Assembly: GCA_963854835.1 (NCBI GenBank)
Contig: OY978526.1
Span: forward strand, 94,583,904 to 94,647,903
Direction: 5' to 3'
Source: Megamerina dolium
Taxonomy: Eukaryota; Arthropoda; Insecta; Diptera; Megamerinidae
Length of the DNA: 64,000 nucleotides
Shown: positions 1 to 12,019 of the stretch, one piece after another
Layout of the letters: every line of letters starts with the position of its first letter
How positions within the stretch are numbered: position 1 is the stretch's first letter
Notes under the pieces: model-generated
The model's database searches: none
What the model was told of the DNA's origin: nothing
What the model saw: only the letters and a program-made list of their open reading frames with translations
Made by a program: the position numbers and the translations under genes

Positions 1-142
<142 letters not shown>

Positions 143-148
143 ATCTGT

Positions 149-485
149 GTGCCGTAGCTCAGTGGTTAGTGTGTTGGTCTTCTGATCTATAGGTCGTGGT
201 TCAATCCCCGGCTGATGCATAACAAATTTAATATAGAAAATATTTTTCTTTCGATCGGTACCCACCTGTCGGCAAGCAATTGGCAATTCTTCCGACAGTA
301 ACAACTTGCCATGAAGAAGCTTCTAAAAGAACTCTGTTACAAAGCTCAGAAAAAGAGATCTCTCAAGGGTTCTGCCGTTCGGAACCGGCTAAAATAAGTA
401 GGTCCCTTCTAATACTGTCCAAAATTTAACACGCACAACAGTAATGGAAGAGAAGCTCGGCCAATGAGCCCTTTGGGGCTTTAAG

Positions 486-490
<5 letters not shown>
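149..490 (+). mobile_element. tRNA-derived SINE, copy 1
   Basis: About 340 bp. The head is tRNA-like, with a pol III A box (TAGCTCAGTGG, 155-165) and a B box (GGTTCAATCCC, 198-208). A unique body follows and ends in GGGGCTTTAAGTGCCA, after which comes (TA)n. The same unit recurs at 2266, 9785, 14322 (cut short), 39917 (minus), 43464 (minus, diverged) and 57960 (fragment). The repeated unit with internal promoter boxes identifies a SINE; the parent tRNA was not determined. Confidence 0.88.
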
Positions 491-526
<36 letters not shown>

Positions 527-576
527 TATACATATATATATGCATATATATATATATATATATTTTTTTTCTTATA
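491..576. repeat. (TA)n-rich low complexity
   Basis: TA repeat with CA and TTT interruptions that starts at the 3' end of SINE copy 1. Confidence 0.95.
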
Positions 577-583
577 TATATAT

Positions 584-700
584 ATAGTTAGTGCAAAATA
601 AGTATTGTAATTAAACTAATATAGCGATCGAATAGGCTTGATTCGAAGTAGAATTAAGCGTTCACAAAATAAAATCGTAAACATTGGTGTCAGAGGGATC
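584..700 (+). mobile_element. Gypsy-family LTR 3' end plus primer site, fragment
   Basis: Matches the last ~110 bp of the LTR at 30384-30820 (GTTAGTGCAAAATAAG, GTAGAATTAAGCGTTCACA) and continues into the primer-binding motif ATTGGTGTCAG. It is an old, truncated copy; the internal region is lost after about 700. Confidence 0.75.
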
Positions 701-1142
701 ATGTGTAACTCAGATTCTGATGATAGCGATGATTGCGAAACTGATGTCCGAAGTGTCGAATCATCACCCTAGAAAAGAGCAACAGTTATATTTATAATAA
801 ATTATAAATAAATGCATAAAAAAGTTGCATATTTCAAGAGGACATATTTGTTTTTTATTTTCTGTGGACTTTTACGTTCTTTGTATAAAGATTTTGTCTG
901 AGAATACCCCTAGTGAAAATTTCCGGTGAACTTTTTGCGACCTCCCAAGTACCATTTTAGTCAGACTTTCTAAAAAGGTGTCAGAACGACCCTTTCGTGA
1001 GAGAGCTAGTGGGTTCTACAAAATTATACTTCGCGATATTTCACTGCATGTGTCCTAATCACATATTTCCCTAAGATATGAATTTAAACCGACAAATACT
1101 GTGTCACTGTGTAATGGTCTAGATAAATAATTGAATACTTAC
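701..1142. other. No gene seen; start of beta-galactosidase intron 1
   Basis: AT-rich sequence lying inside the first intron of the minus-strand gene at 1143-1369. No coding exon or further repeat was recognised. Confidence 0.5.
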
Positions 1143-1369
1143 GTTGTTACTGCATTCAGTCCAGCTGCACGAATTGTACGTAATAGCCTTTGCCACGAAT
1201 TCGGATGTGCACGAAAGTAATGAAATGAACCAGATATGAAACGAAACGGCTGACCATCTTTTAGAAAACAATCATTTTCCCAATCTACAATGAACGTTCG
1301 GTTTGTAAAACTACCGTGTAGAAATTGGATGCTAAGTAGACAAAATATGCAAAATGACAGAAGATTCAT
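1143..1369 (-). CDS. Beta-galactosidase (GH35) first coding exon, partial gene
   Basis: The exon encodes 75 residues plus two bases. It opens with a hydrophobic signal peptide (about residues 1-19, ending FLHG) and goes on with the N-terminal GH35 motifs FLKDGQPFRFISGSFHYFR and RTIRAAGLNAVTT, as in animal lysosomal or secreted beta-galactosidases (family knowledge). These enzymes remove terminal beta-linked galactose from glycans in lysosomes or outside the cell. The ATG is at 1369-1367. A donor GTAAGT (1142-1137) follows ACAAC, giving a phase-2 junction, so the next exon should begin by completing a Thr codon. That exon is not found in 1-1142 and must lie beyond the left edge. I do not assign an orthologue symbol because flies have more than one GH35 gene. 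Confidence 0.88.
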
Positions 1370-1564
1370 TTTCTATAAAAAAAAACAATTGATATTTGTA
1401 GTTAATTTATAAATCGAATTATAGCGACTATAAATTTATATTATAGTATATTATTATAGTATAAACTTATGAAATATAAACTTATATGTTTCCTCAAATA
1501 AGTGGAAAAAAATCAAAAATCTAAATAAATAAAAACTGTGAATAAATATAAAACATAAACACGT

Positions 1565-2040
1565 GAATTTTCACGTATACATTCAGCCAGAAATGAGCTT
1601 CGTCGCTGAACACAATTTTCCAATAAAAAAATGGATCTTCAGCCAACTTTGCCAGCGTCCATTCACCAAAAGTACGCCAGCTGTATTTTAAAAGGTTTTA
1701 CACCCAAATCCATCCGCAAATAGAGACCCAATTGCTACGAACGGCGCTAAATCGATAATTCACGGTCATCAATATCACTGGCGGATACAGCTGTGATATT
1801 TTCCTCAGTCCGCACTCTACGTATGGGTGTTGGTGGTTTAATGTCCAATAAGGTAAATGTGGTGCGAAATTTAGTCATAAGATTCCGAATAGCCGCCTCA
1901 GAAGGTCGCCCAAACTGACCATAAAATGGAAGAAGTGCACGATGCACTTTCTTAACCGAGCATGAATATTGATAGTAAAATTCAATAATCTGCAAGCGTT
2001 GTACGTTTGTAAGTCGATTCACGATTAAATTATATAGACC
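1565..2040 (-). pseudogene. Tc1/mariner-superfamily transposase remnant
   Basis: The minus strand encodes an N-terminal helix-turn-helix part (codons from 2022: NVQRLQIIEFYYQYSCSVK, RRVRTEENITAVSAS) and, after frame breaks, a part ending FSDEAHFWLNVYV near 1580. These motifs belong to one insect IS630-Tc1-mariner transposase group; the same family gives the C-terminal piece at 15120-15519. Frameshifts and a missing C-terminus make it inactive. Confidence 0.75.
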
Positions 2041-2265
2041 AAACTGAACATGTTTGACAGTAACATGTTCCCAAAAAGAAGGTTCTTGACATCTTTAAAA
2101 TTTTGAAATTCATCCAACTGGTTGAGTTTTTGTTAATTTACCGCTTTCACTCAGAAATGTAAAAACTCTCTCCAATAAAATTCAGAAAATTTGCTTCATC
2201 GGTTACTGCTTTTGGCCACAGAAATATTGCGTTTTTAAGTTGAGTTTCTGTGTGTGTGAAAGTGG

Positions 2266-2608
2266 GTGCCGTAGCTCAGTGGTTAGTGTGTTCGCCTTCT
2301 GATCTGTAGGTCGTGGGTTCAATCCCCGGCTGATGCATAACAAATTTAATATCGAAAAGATTTTTCTTTCGAATGGTACCCACCTGTCGGCAAGCAATTG
2401 GCAATTCTTCCGACAGTAACAACTTGCCATGAAAAAGCTTCTTAAAGAACTCTGTGACAAAGCTCAGAAAAAAGTGATGTCACAAGTGTTCTGCCGTTCG
2501 GAACCGGCTAAAATAAGTAGGTCCCTTCTAATACTGTCCAAATTTAAGACGCACAACAGTAATGGAAGAGAAGCTCGGCCAATGAGTCCTTTGGGGCTTT
2601 AAGTGCCA
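2266..2608 (+). mobile_element. tRNA-derived SINE, copy 2
   Basis: Full-length copy of the 149-490 element, with A and B boxes intact and the terminal motif GGGGCTTTAAGTGCCA followed by CATATTTATT and a T run. Its best copy of the tRNA-like head reads GGTCGTGGGTTCAATCCC. Confidence 0.9.
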
Positions 2609-2759
2609 CATATTTATTTTTTTTTTTATTCTGTGTGTTATAATGAGTTCACACTTTATAAGGCATATGCTAAATTTGCACATATAGCACACTAACTGCA
2701 AAAGCAATACATCTCAAAACTTAACATTTTTCAGAAACCGATAAAAAATACCTATCTAA

Positions 2760-3287
2760 TAGCCTAGACAGACGGTAGCCTAATTCCGGATTACCGGCGC
2801 ACTTAATCCGAATAAAATAATAACCTGACAGACGGCAGTATTGCGGATTAACTAAACGGCTGATTGCTGTTTTATTAGGTCTGCTCACTTACATTACTAT
2901 CACTATCAATTTCTGTCATCTGTCACTCTCGATATGAGAAAATCTACAAGAAGTACGTGAACTGAAAACTATCAGAAACTTGTAAATTGACATTCACAGT
3001 TCGTAATTGACAGCTGGATTTATTTGTTTGCCAAAGCTTTTCATGTTGAAAACTGTTAACAATTGTTGAAAGTTTTTTATAAGCTAATACACCTAATATT
3101 TTGTAAAATGGATCTAAAAAAAATCACAATAGAAAATTTTCAGCAGTGTTGCCATAGCAAATTGCCCTAATCCTCTTTTATTTTGAGAATTAACTCATAG
3201 AGTTTATGCTGATTAGCTGCAGGTAATGCCCGAGTTAATTCGAATTAACTTGGTAATTCGGAATTAGGCTGCCATCTGTCTAGGCTA
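2760..3287 (+). mobile_element. PIF/Harbinger-like MITE, copy A
   Basis: 528 bp, non-coding, ending in inverted repeats (TAGCCTAGACAGACGG at the left, CTGTCTAGGCTA at the right). It is flanked by TAA on both sides (2757-2759 and 3288-3290). Related copies are at 22439-22965, 23535-24257 and 44183-44600. A 3-bp TWA duplication is typical of PIF/Harbinger transposons (family knowledge). No transposase ORF is present. Confidence 0.82.
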
Positions 3288-4118
3288 TAAGGACGCATAT
3301 TTACTATAGTAATATGCTATTATTAAAACATTTATCCTGTTCACAAGGTGTTGTATATGTTGTATCATTGTGTAGTATTATATTTATATTTTACACCTGT
3401 TGTATTAGCATTGTTGCTATTTCACATATAAAATTTAAATAGCATTAATACAACTTTGAGGCCTATGTTGATTGATTGTGCTCTTCCATAGTTTAATTAA
3501 CAAAGAGAGGAATTTTGACACTTTCATTTTCAAATAAGTGCATAGGAGAAAATCAAAGTTTTTAAATCTATCAAATATTTTGACACATTAACCCCCTAAT
3601 TGTGCAAAAGGAGGTTAATGTATTTGTCTAATTTGTCTTTCCAATTCTTACTAATTTTATTCTAATTATATCAACCTGTAAATATTTTTTAATTGATACA
3701 ATAATTAAAATAATCAAAAAATTTGCTAAAGTAAACAATAATATAATAAAAATTCATAATATTGTGCTCAACCAGAGGAATAATAATTTTGACACAGGTT
3801 TTGACAAAGCGACATACAACGATAAAACATACATCAGTCTGTTTACAAGTGTTGTGTTTGTATACTTAGAACTTTCATTTACAAAATAAAACCTTACAAC
3901 ACCTTGTCAACTGGCTAATTTATTTTATAACTACTTATAAATATGCCTCCACAAGGAAGCGGCAATATTTCTTTGTAGCCGCTGTTGTAGTTGGCGTGCG
4001 ATATGAACATACATATACGAGTATGTATGTATATAATCTAATGAGGGCATGACATATAAACATATTGAGTATTAAAAATTCTTGCGCTACATTGAATGAT
4101 AATATACGTACATATGGT
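3288..4118. other. No gene seen
   Basis: AT-rich sequence. No ORF, repeat or RNA gene could be supported. Confidence 0.5.
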
Positions 4119-4129
4119 ACGTATTTATC

Positions 4130-4438
4130 TTGTTTATCTACCTTTTAGAAATAGTAACCAATAACACAGGATTACAAATTCTAGTCAATTTTTGTACCGG
4201 AAAAGAAAAGAGCATTTCTGAACATATTTTGCGCGCTGAATTCAAATCCGTAGCCAGATTTTTGCTAAGTCGTCGGATTTGTTTTTGCAATGACATCAAT
4301 GGTATTTTTCGAATAATGTATCAACGATACCGTAAAAATGAACGGCGACTTTTCAGCGACGGTTCCAAATTGGAAATAAATAGCCGTGGATTACAATTGC
4401 TCATACCGTCAGCACCAACGAATGTTACGGATCAATGA
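4130..4438 (+). CDS. Hypothetical exon or TE-derived ORF
   Basis: About 100 open codons in an otherwise stop-rich stretch. A possible 3' splice acceptor (CTACCTTTTAG) sits just inside the start, so the first residues may not be coding. The peptide is basic (SRRICFCND, MYQRYRKNERR) and ends at TGA; another frame stays open for ~25 codons after it (KEILGLIKYNGYKLENL), which could mean a frameshift. I do not recognise the family. It may be an exon, a decayed gene or part of a transposon. Confidence 0.3.
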   Translation: MFIYLLEIVTNNTGLQILVNFCTGKEKSISEHILRAEFKSVARFLLSRRICFCNDINGIFRIMYQRYRKNERRLFSDGSKLEINSRGLQLLIPSAPTNVTDQ

Positions 4439-6254
4439 AAGAAATTTTGGGATTGATCAAGTACAACGGCTATAAATTGGAAAATTTGCGGCAATCTTAT
4501 GGTATTCGATGATTTCGAAGTAGGGTATTAATTTGAACTATTTGATTTCGCATGTATTTTAGGTTATTAGCATGACAGGGATGCGGCTTTACGAAATATT
4601 GTTGCTTTCTTTGATTGTGGGAGAGTCGTTCAACAGCGCATCATTACATAAAAAATGAATGGCCACCCCGAGACCATTATTCACCAGGAAGACAAAATGC
4701 CTCTAAACGGATTACTAATCCACACCGATTGATCTAAATGACGTTTTTTTCCTCCACGACATATTAAACTGAGCATTATAAAGGAATTAACGAATTCCGC
4801 TCGATCAAGAGGGAGCGAATTCCCAGTACTTAACTCGCCTATTTTCCAAAATTTCTTACGCCAGAGCAGTGCGAACGGTATTTACCAAATTTTCTGAGAC
4901 TAAGGCATGATCAACGATTATATTTGGAGTCTATTATGTGAAATAGACCCACTAGGATACAATCGAAAAAATTACACCGCAGTTCATTTCATTTTATTGA
5001 ATAAATATATAAATGTATAAATTGCAAAAAATTGCTATTTCAATTTTCTCTTGAAAATCTAACGGCCAAGGTCAAAACGAATTTCGAATTTGGAATCAGC
5101 GTTGAAAACTATCCTGTGAACCCACGTTGCTCAGGCAGAAAATCGTTTATTCATTAATCAATTTAAAAATAGTAAATGATACGAGCAATTTTTCTGTAAA
5201 TACTCTTTGCATGCAAAGTCAAAGGAAATGTTATAAAACTGCCCGTATACATATAACGGTTTTTTACAATAATACACACCTGTTTTCTGTAGCTAAATAT
5301 CAGTCGGTTTAAATGATCGCTTTAACCAAGTTTTACACTTCAATGCTCTGTTTATTTATATATTTATTTGATAATAAATTTCCTTTTTTTCTAAACCACT
5401 TTTCTTATATGATCATCACGCATACAATATTAAATGGTAATGCAGTTTGATGAATTATTCATCCGCACTATGCACTTCAAGTTTGGAACCACAACTAAAC
5501 AAAATGATATGGCGAAAGCAAAGTTTAGCTGTTATTGTAAGCACAGATATTTGTACTTTGCAGTGGCATTCAATTGTTCTGAGTTTACATACAAATATTT
5601 TGTGGATCAATTCTCGCATATATGTATATATGATAGACATAGAAAATATAATTTGGAGAGCGAAAGTTTCAAGAACCGATCGCATATACATACGTATTAG
5701 GTGTGTTTGTTTACAGAAATTTCGTACAAATGCGTACGATAGATAAAATGAGATCGTAAAATGACAGTTCGCTGTGAGAAAACTTACAAGTTTTACTGGA
5801 TATATTTTTACTTGTAAGAATTTGCAAGCAGGAAATACATATGATTCAAACATATATAACAACAAAATATTCTTGAATTGTGCATAAATTACCAATGAAT
5901 TAGGTTTTATTAGTTAATTAAAGTCGTTTGAACCAGTATTCAGCAAAAAAAACTATGCTTTCTTGAGACAAGTTGCTTGGAATCGCTTCCTTTTGATATT
6001 GAAATTGATATTCACAATCAGCTGCTTCTGTTAATTTGCAATTTTTGCAAATTGCTGTTTGTTTACTTTTTTTTATATTTTTCTGTTTGAGAGCGATTTC
6101 TTTCTTACGCTCTAAAATTTCGTTGCGGGATAATTCTTACCGGGAAAGCAAACAATCGGACCTATTTGCACGAGAATCGATGATGAATCTAATTGCGAAT
6201 ACTCATGATGAATATACATGACAATGAATGATGACGAACACGCTAGAGTGAAAA
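4439..6254. other. No gene seen
   Basis: Only short, overlapping, low-complexity ORFs on both strands (for example a 146-codon minus-strand frame at 5455-5895 rich in Phe, Leu and Tyr). None has recognisable domains. No repeat of the families seen elsewhere was found. Confidence 0.45.
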
Positions 6255-6653
6255 AGAAGTATCGAAACGAATGTCAACTAAAAAGAAATAAGCAATAATC
6301 AAAACAAACCAATAAGGAAGAAAGAGAAAAAATTCGATAACGAGAGAACAATTACGGAACTCAAAGTGCAAGCATTGATAGATAAGTAGCAAGTTAATTT
6401 GAAGTACTTTAAAAAGTTATTGTGTATACAAGTATTGATTAAATAAATTGTTGTTGCATATAGTTAGTACAAATAAGTATTGTAAATAATCTCGACATAT
6501 TTCAGTGGTCGAACAGGGTTGATTCGAATTAGAATTAAACGTTCACAAAAGCAAAACGTAACAATTGGTGCAAAAGTGAAATTATGTCAAGATGGTAAAA
6601 ATTGGCCAATTAAAAGTGTACCAACTCAGGTGTGAAAGCGGACCTACTAGTAA

Positions 6654-7088
6654 GACTGATGACAGAGTGAGCGCTACAAGCTTTGCTATGATATGTCGCT
6701 ACAACTTGCTACAAAACTCTGCTTGTGTTTACTTATGTGCTCGCTCAAATGTTGTCAGAGTGAGAGCAGAGCTACAAAATAGTTTCAGTGCTTGGCCGCT
6801 ATAAAGTTAGTAGTGAAATGATTTATAGCAGCGACATATTGAAGTGAGAGAGAGTAAAAACAGAGAGAGAGTTCAAATAAAAAATTTGATATGGACAATG
6901 TGTAGGTGCATGCGTGCGTTGTTTTTTTAAATGGTTTTTCGCATTGCTTTTTATTTCTCTCTCTCTCAAAAACCACACAATGTAGCACACAATATAGTGC
7001 TTACTCTGACATGTCAAAGATTGATATAGCAATAGCGGTTGTAGCTTCAAGCATAGCAACGCCTGTAGCGCTCACTCTGTCATCAGCC
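6654..7088. mobile_element. MITE with ~22-bp terminal inverted repeats
   Basis: 435 bp flanked by CTGATGACAGAGTGAGCGCT at the left and its exact complement at the right (7066-7087). It sits inside the Gag start region of the degenerate LTR element, whose sequence resumes near 7105 (AACAAGCCATGGTGGCTAAGG). No transposase; superfamily not assigned. Confidence 0.75.
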
Positions 7089-7429
7089 TAAGGTTAAAAC
7101 AAGCCATGGTGGCTAAGGATATAATTAATTAAATATATAAGAAAACCATGAAGCAACAGCAACAGCTACAAGAAAATGCGTCTCGCCAAGAAAATGATAT
7201 TGGAGAATTATAGAAAATAATTGATTACACAATTGACTACAGGCTTCAAGAAATTTTTGGAAAAAAACAATTTCTGAACTAACAGAACATCTAGCTGAAA
7301 TTCCTGGTGTCATTAATGAAAAAGTCACGGCTCTGAAAGTAAATGTAGATGACTTAGAGAATAACTTTCAGAAATTGGAGCACGAACCAAATAAACTAAA
7401 AATGAACGACCATCCACATACAGTATGAT

Positions 7430-8340
7430 AAGATGTAAGCTCTTCTTCATTCTCTATAACTCGGTCGAAACCGTTAGGCATACTTTGACTAAAATTTTTC
7501 ACGATGTCCGGTGGAAAAGTGCGCCATTGACATTGAATAAAAGGCCGAGCTGCTTCAAATTTCTTAATTTTTTTCCCGGAGCCTGGTCTTGATGATAGTC
7601 CAAGCTGTTTCAATTGGATTACAATCTAGTGACTGCGGCGGTCAAATCAGTTGATCTCATGTCGCTCATATCATACAATTCACAAATGTCTTTGTGTTTT
7701 GGATCATAGTTTTCCAACAGAAGCCAATCGCGGATTCCTGCGCCGTACACCAAGTACAAGTCAATGTCTTCGATAATCAAAACGACGATTCATCGGTGTG
7801 TAAATTTTCAGTTGTTCAATGCATGTGTTTTTCGATATGAATATCTGCCAACAAAGGCTATTTTGAATCGTGGAACGATATTTTAAGTAATGTTACAATA
7901 ATCTTCTACGTATTATCGACTGCGATGCCTATATATTACGACTATATAATCGTTGGGAAAAATGACGCAGTGACGTATCTGGATTTTATTCGGAGAAGTG
8001 AACAATCTGCTGATCTTGACGTGAAGTTGTTGCTACGTTTGGCTTGATGTTGGGACGGTTGTACACATTTTTTTTACGTTTCCATTGCTCCACTCAATGC
8101 TGACTATTTCATTACTTTGGCAGCTACTGTAATGCTTAGTTTTGGGCCATGATGAATGACAGGCTCAGAACACTGCTTCCAATGTTTTTCAAAATACTCA
8201 GAATACATATTTTCACTTCAAAAATCATAAACAAAAATTGACTGCGATATCAAAATCAGTTTGCCGATTGGCCAAAGATTGGAACTGGTCACATAAAAAG
8301 AGATTTTACATTTATTAACTGTTTTTCGTCATATTTTCTA
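7430..8340 (-). pseudogene. Tc1-like transposase remnant
   Basis: The minus strand shows a broken Tc1 C-terminal region: a PPQS-L-CNPIE-AW block around 7640-7600 (the DDE site resembling family PPQSPDLNPIENLW), then PPDIVKNFSQSMPNGFDRVI. Frameshifts interrupt it and the N-terminal part is not readable. Inserted in the degenerate LTR element. Confidence 0.6.
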
Positions 8341-8370
8341 CCGTGTATCACACAAACAGAACAATTAAAC

Positions 8371-8782
8371 TAAGAGCCAGTTTTTCAGTGCGCGTTTAGT
8401 TTCAATTACCGTTTAAACTCGCTGTGTAATTTTTCAGTCAAATTAAATGTAGTTTAAGCTAACTTTAAACGGCCAATCTGACTAGATTAAACTGGGTTTA
8501 ACATATCAACTGCTCAGCTGTTCGTTCTTGTACTCTAGCACACATTTTCTTCCTTCCACAATTTCCAGTGAAAAGTTTACTTCATATTATGAAAAATTAT
8601 CGCTTCACACAGACAATTTGATATATTTTAGTTAAGTTTATACTTTTTCAATAATTTATCAACCGACGAAATCAAAAGTGTAAACGAATAATAGCTGTTT
8701 GCAAACAATGTTGCCCTACAAAATATCTGATGTATAAAGTGGCCTTCAATTCTCTACGAAAAACTGCTCTGTGGTTTAAAAT
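8371..8782. mobile_element. Possible inverted-repeat element
   Basis: Left end GAGCCAGTTTTTCAGTG and right end GAAAAACTGCTCTG form an imperfect inverted repeat around a non-coding stretch, between the Tc1 remnant and resumed Gag sequence. Class unknown. Confidence 0.35.
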
Positions 8783-9784
8783 TTAATCTCCGTTTACGAT
8801 TCTACATCTTCAAGCTTCACTTCAAGACAACAGCTTCAAAGCATCAGTAGGATGACAGCAACAAGAATACAGCTTTAATTGTTGCATTAAAATGCAATGC
8901 TCCTCACACATGGTCCCAGAGAAAGATCGTGGTAGCTACAGCGTGGTAGAGCGCAAATATGGCAACGAATACATCAGGTAGAATTAAGACCGCGAGTGCA
9001 ACGGAATAATTAGTTTTCTGGATTTCGCTTCCGACACTGAGTGCTTATGTCATCCTGGGTTTTCTGGCAATTCTAAAGAATTTATTGAGAAAATATAAAT
9101 ACAGGCATTAATAAATGGAATACGCGACGGAGAAACTACGCGTGTGCATAGCACCAAGGATTAAATACGCTGAAACAGTCAATAGTGGATTGACCTATGA
9201 GTCTGCCAGTTTAATGTTTCGAACTGTGAACTGACGTGAACTAACTCCAACAGTAGTAAGCATAATCACTCCCATCTCATAGTTACCGCGTATTACAAGC
9301 AATCAAGCTGCTTGATGGGAAACTGGAAAACACAGAGTTTATGTTAACACTGGATTCTAGTACATCATAATGCATAATAAAAAACGATTAGGTAAAAAAA
9401 TTTGAACGGAAACGGGTGAGGATGCACAGATTCTGGGTAAGATACAGAAACGAGTAGCAAAACGAGAAGCGCGTACAACTCTTGGAGAAGTACAGTTCAA
9501 ACTTTTCATTACGAACAATGTAACGCTCACCTTTTGCTTTCCCAGTTGGGGCGAACAATCAGTCTGTCAGGGTCAAAACACGGGGCGCGCACACAACATC
9601 TTTTTGTGGGAGGAGAACCAAATTACCCACTACTTATTTTATGAATAAGCACATTCTCCGACGATGGGAGGTGTTCAGCTGGGTTGGTGTACCTTACCCA
9701 CTTCTTTTATTACAAATGTACGCTAAGATTTTACCTATTCTATATATGTTTATATATATAAATATATATACTAATACCCTGTGG

Positions 9785-10124
9785 GTGCCGTAGCTCAGTG
9801 GTTAGTGTGTTCGCCTTCTGATCTGTAGGTCGTGGTTCAATCCCCGGCTGATGCATAACAAATTTAATATCGATAGATTTTTCTTTCGAATGGTACCCAC
9901 CTGTCGGCAAGCAATTGGCAATTCTTCCGATAGTAACAACTTGCCATGAAAAAGCTTCTAAAAGAACTCTGTGACAAATCTCAGAAAAAGTGATGTTACA
10001 AGTGTTCTGCCGTTCGGAACCGGGTTAAATAAGTAGGTCCCTTCTAATACTGTCAAAATTTAAGACGCACAACAGTAATGGAAGAGAAGCTCGGCCAATG
10101 AGCCCTTTGGGGCTTTAAGTGCCA
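9785..10124 (+). mobile_element. tRNA-derived SINE, copy 3
   Basis: Full-length copy with A box, B box and GGGGCTTTAAGTGCCA end, then CATATTTATTTTTTTT. Same structure as the copies at 149 and 2266. Confidence 0.9.
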
Positions 10125-10480
10125 CATATTTATTTTTTTTAATACCCTGTACTATGGAGAAGATGAAATCAGAGGTTTATTTGAAGGTATAACAAATGCC
10201 AAGTGGTTATTCCTGGTGCTTGCCTTGGTGAAAGACCGTTTATTGGTTCTTAAAGGAACCTATTATTGGATCAGAAGGATCCTTAAAGTAATTACCACTT
10301 ATGGCAGCTTCAACCGTCTGCTTTCACACAAGGGTGTTTATAGTGAAAGTAGTTCTGTAGGGGTTACCTACGAACTTACTCCTTTTCTCAAACTTTATAA
10401 AGGGAGATTACTTGTACTAGAAAGGTGGATAATTAGCGGAGTAGAGGCTGATTACACCTGGGCAGTATTGATTTCCAGAG

Positions 10481-10598
10481 CAGAAGGCTCTCAGACGGCT
10501 ATCCTAAAATTGTTCGATGAGCTCCTTTCACTGTTACTATTATGAAACAGAAGGCTCTCAGAAGGCTATCTAAACTTGTTCGGTGAGCTCCTTTCAGG
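10481..10598. repeat. Tandem duplication of ~50 bp
   Basis: The unit starting CAGAAGGCTCTCAGA and ending GAGCTCCTTTCA occurs at 10481-10530 and again, with small changes, at 10549-10596. It falls inside a 109-codon plus-strand ORF (10216-10545) with no known domain, which I do not call a gene. Confidence 0.7.
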
Positions 10599-12019
10599 AC
10601 ACGAACTTTCGAGATAATTTCGAAGGCACCTATGTTGAAAGCACTCGTTTTAGAAGTGGTTCAACTACCACCTACCAGGTAAATTAAATAATAGATCAAT
10701 ACTATTGTTATGCATGCGTTTGTTTATTAACTGCACAGCAAGAAGCATATGTATATGCATATATATACATGTATATTGATCAACAGTGGTAAAATACAAA
10801 GTTATAAGCATTTGTTTATTTATTATTTGTAATATGATGGCATGTTACAATTTTAATGTTAATGATTTTCGCCCTTTGGAAAAACATCTCAGCATCTATT
10901 TTATTTTCATAAACTAAAGTTTCAATATGATTTTTGAAACTCGGTTTAATATGTCACTTCAAACATGTTCATTAACTTCGGTTACACTTTTAGGCTTATG
11001 CTCATTTATTCTTAAGTGATAGTTGCAAGATGATTCTTCTTGATCATTTTCATTAAAGATTTTAATTTGTTTTTGTTGCTGTTGCATATGTCACTATATG
11101 TTTTTTTTTATATTATCAGCTCATGTAAAGTTCCTAATTACATGTATGACATACATTTCGTTTATACTTATGTATGTAGTATTAGTATTCTGGCGTTTAT
11201 TTTGAATATAACGTTTCAAGTTCCATTCGCTATGGACTTTAATATATTCCACTATGTTTAACATTGCAATGAGTTCATCAGTGGTATATATAATATATAT
11301 TGTATACATATATTCGATCAGAAATACTATGATTTTAGTACATACATGCACTTGCACTTTATTTTATTAACTTTGAGAGATATAAGTTTTACCTTTTGTA
11401 TTAGCTAATACTTATGCACTACGGTTGTTTTAATTGATAGTCAAAAATATACTGAGCTTTGATGTAGATCGCCTCATGTAACTATTATGAAACTTCAAGT
11501 ATACCAGTCTACAATAACAATAATAATCTCATATTTCATGATATGTCATAGTCAGTCCAGATCGCATCAAAAGTACGAGTACAGTGCTAGGTAAGAGGGA
11601 AAAATGGAAAATAGTAAAATAAAACTGTAAATATGTTTTATTGACAATTTTCAACATATATCGAGAATATATTAGGTGGAAGACAGACAGCCAGATGGAT
11701 AAACAGGCAGCGATCACTTTCCTCCAGCTCCTTGTCCTACTAAATGTATGTCAAGAAATGTTATAAATAACATAATAAATTGTTGGTTGGGTAAAATATC
11801 GAACACTACCATAAATGACGACACTATTCACCTAGTATCAACAAGATGAACTACAAAGTGTGGACACACACCATTCAACTAGCGTCAACAAAATAAACTA
11901 CATGAAGAACCACCACGAATCAAAAATGATAGAAATAAAGATAGCGCCCTGAATGAACAGCTATCTTTCTTGGTTTGAGTTTGACAGTCAGTTGTTTGTA
12001 TGGTGACGACATAAACGAA
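10599..12019. other. No gene seen
   Basis: AT-rich sequence with short TA and ATG-rich patches. No supported ORF, repeat family or RNA gene. Confidence 0.5.

Larger units (their letters stand above)
6255..9540 (+). mobile_element. Degenerate gypsy-family LTR retrotransposon
   Basis: Old copy of the element at 30384-34225. It keeps an LTR part (6255-6570), a primer site (ATTGGTG at about 6573), the Gag start (ATGGTAAAAATTGG, 6592), the CAACAG-rich coiled-coil stretch (about 7145), later Gag sequence (about 8815-9240) and a protease-region trace (LTLDSS near 9340). It is full of stops and is broken by a MITE (6654-7088), a Tc1 remnant (7430-8340) and probably a third element (8371-8782). Unlike the young copy it still carries protease-region sequence. 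Confidence 0.75.

Noticed and set aside
149..222. tRNA gene suggested by A and B boxes (also at 2266, 9785 and 14322)
   Set aside because: The head is part of a repeated ~340-bp SINE and does not give a clean cloverleaf by eye, so it is not called as a functional tRNA.
5455..5895. 146-codon minus-strand ORF
   Set aside because: Overlaps two plus-strand ORFs, has no domain, no convincing splice context and biased Phe/Leu/Tyr composition.
10216..10545. 109-codon plus-strand ORF as a gene
   Set aside because: It includes part of a tandem DNA duplication and has no domain or splice support.
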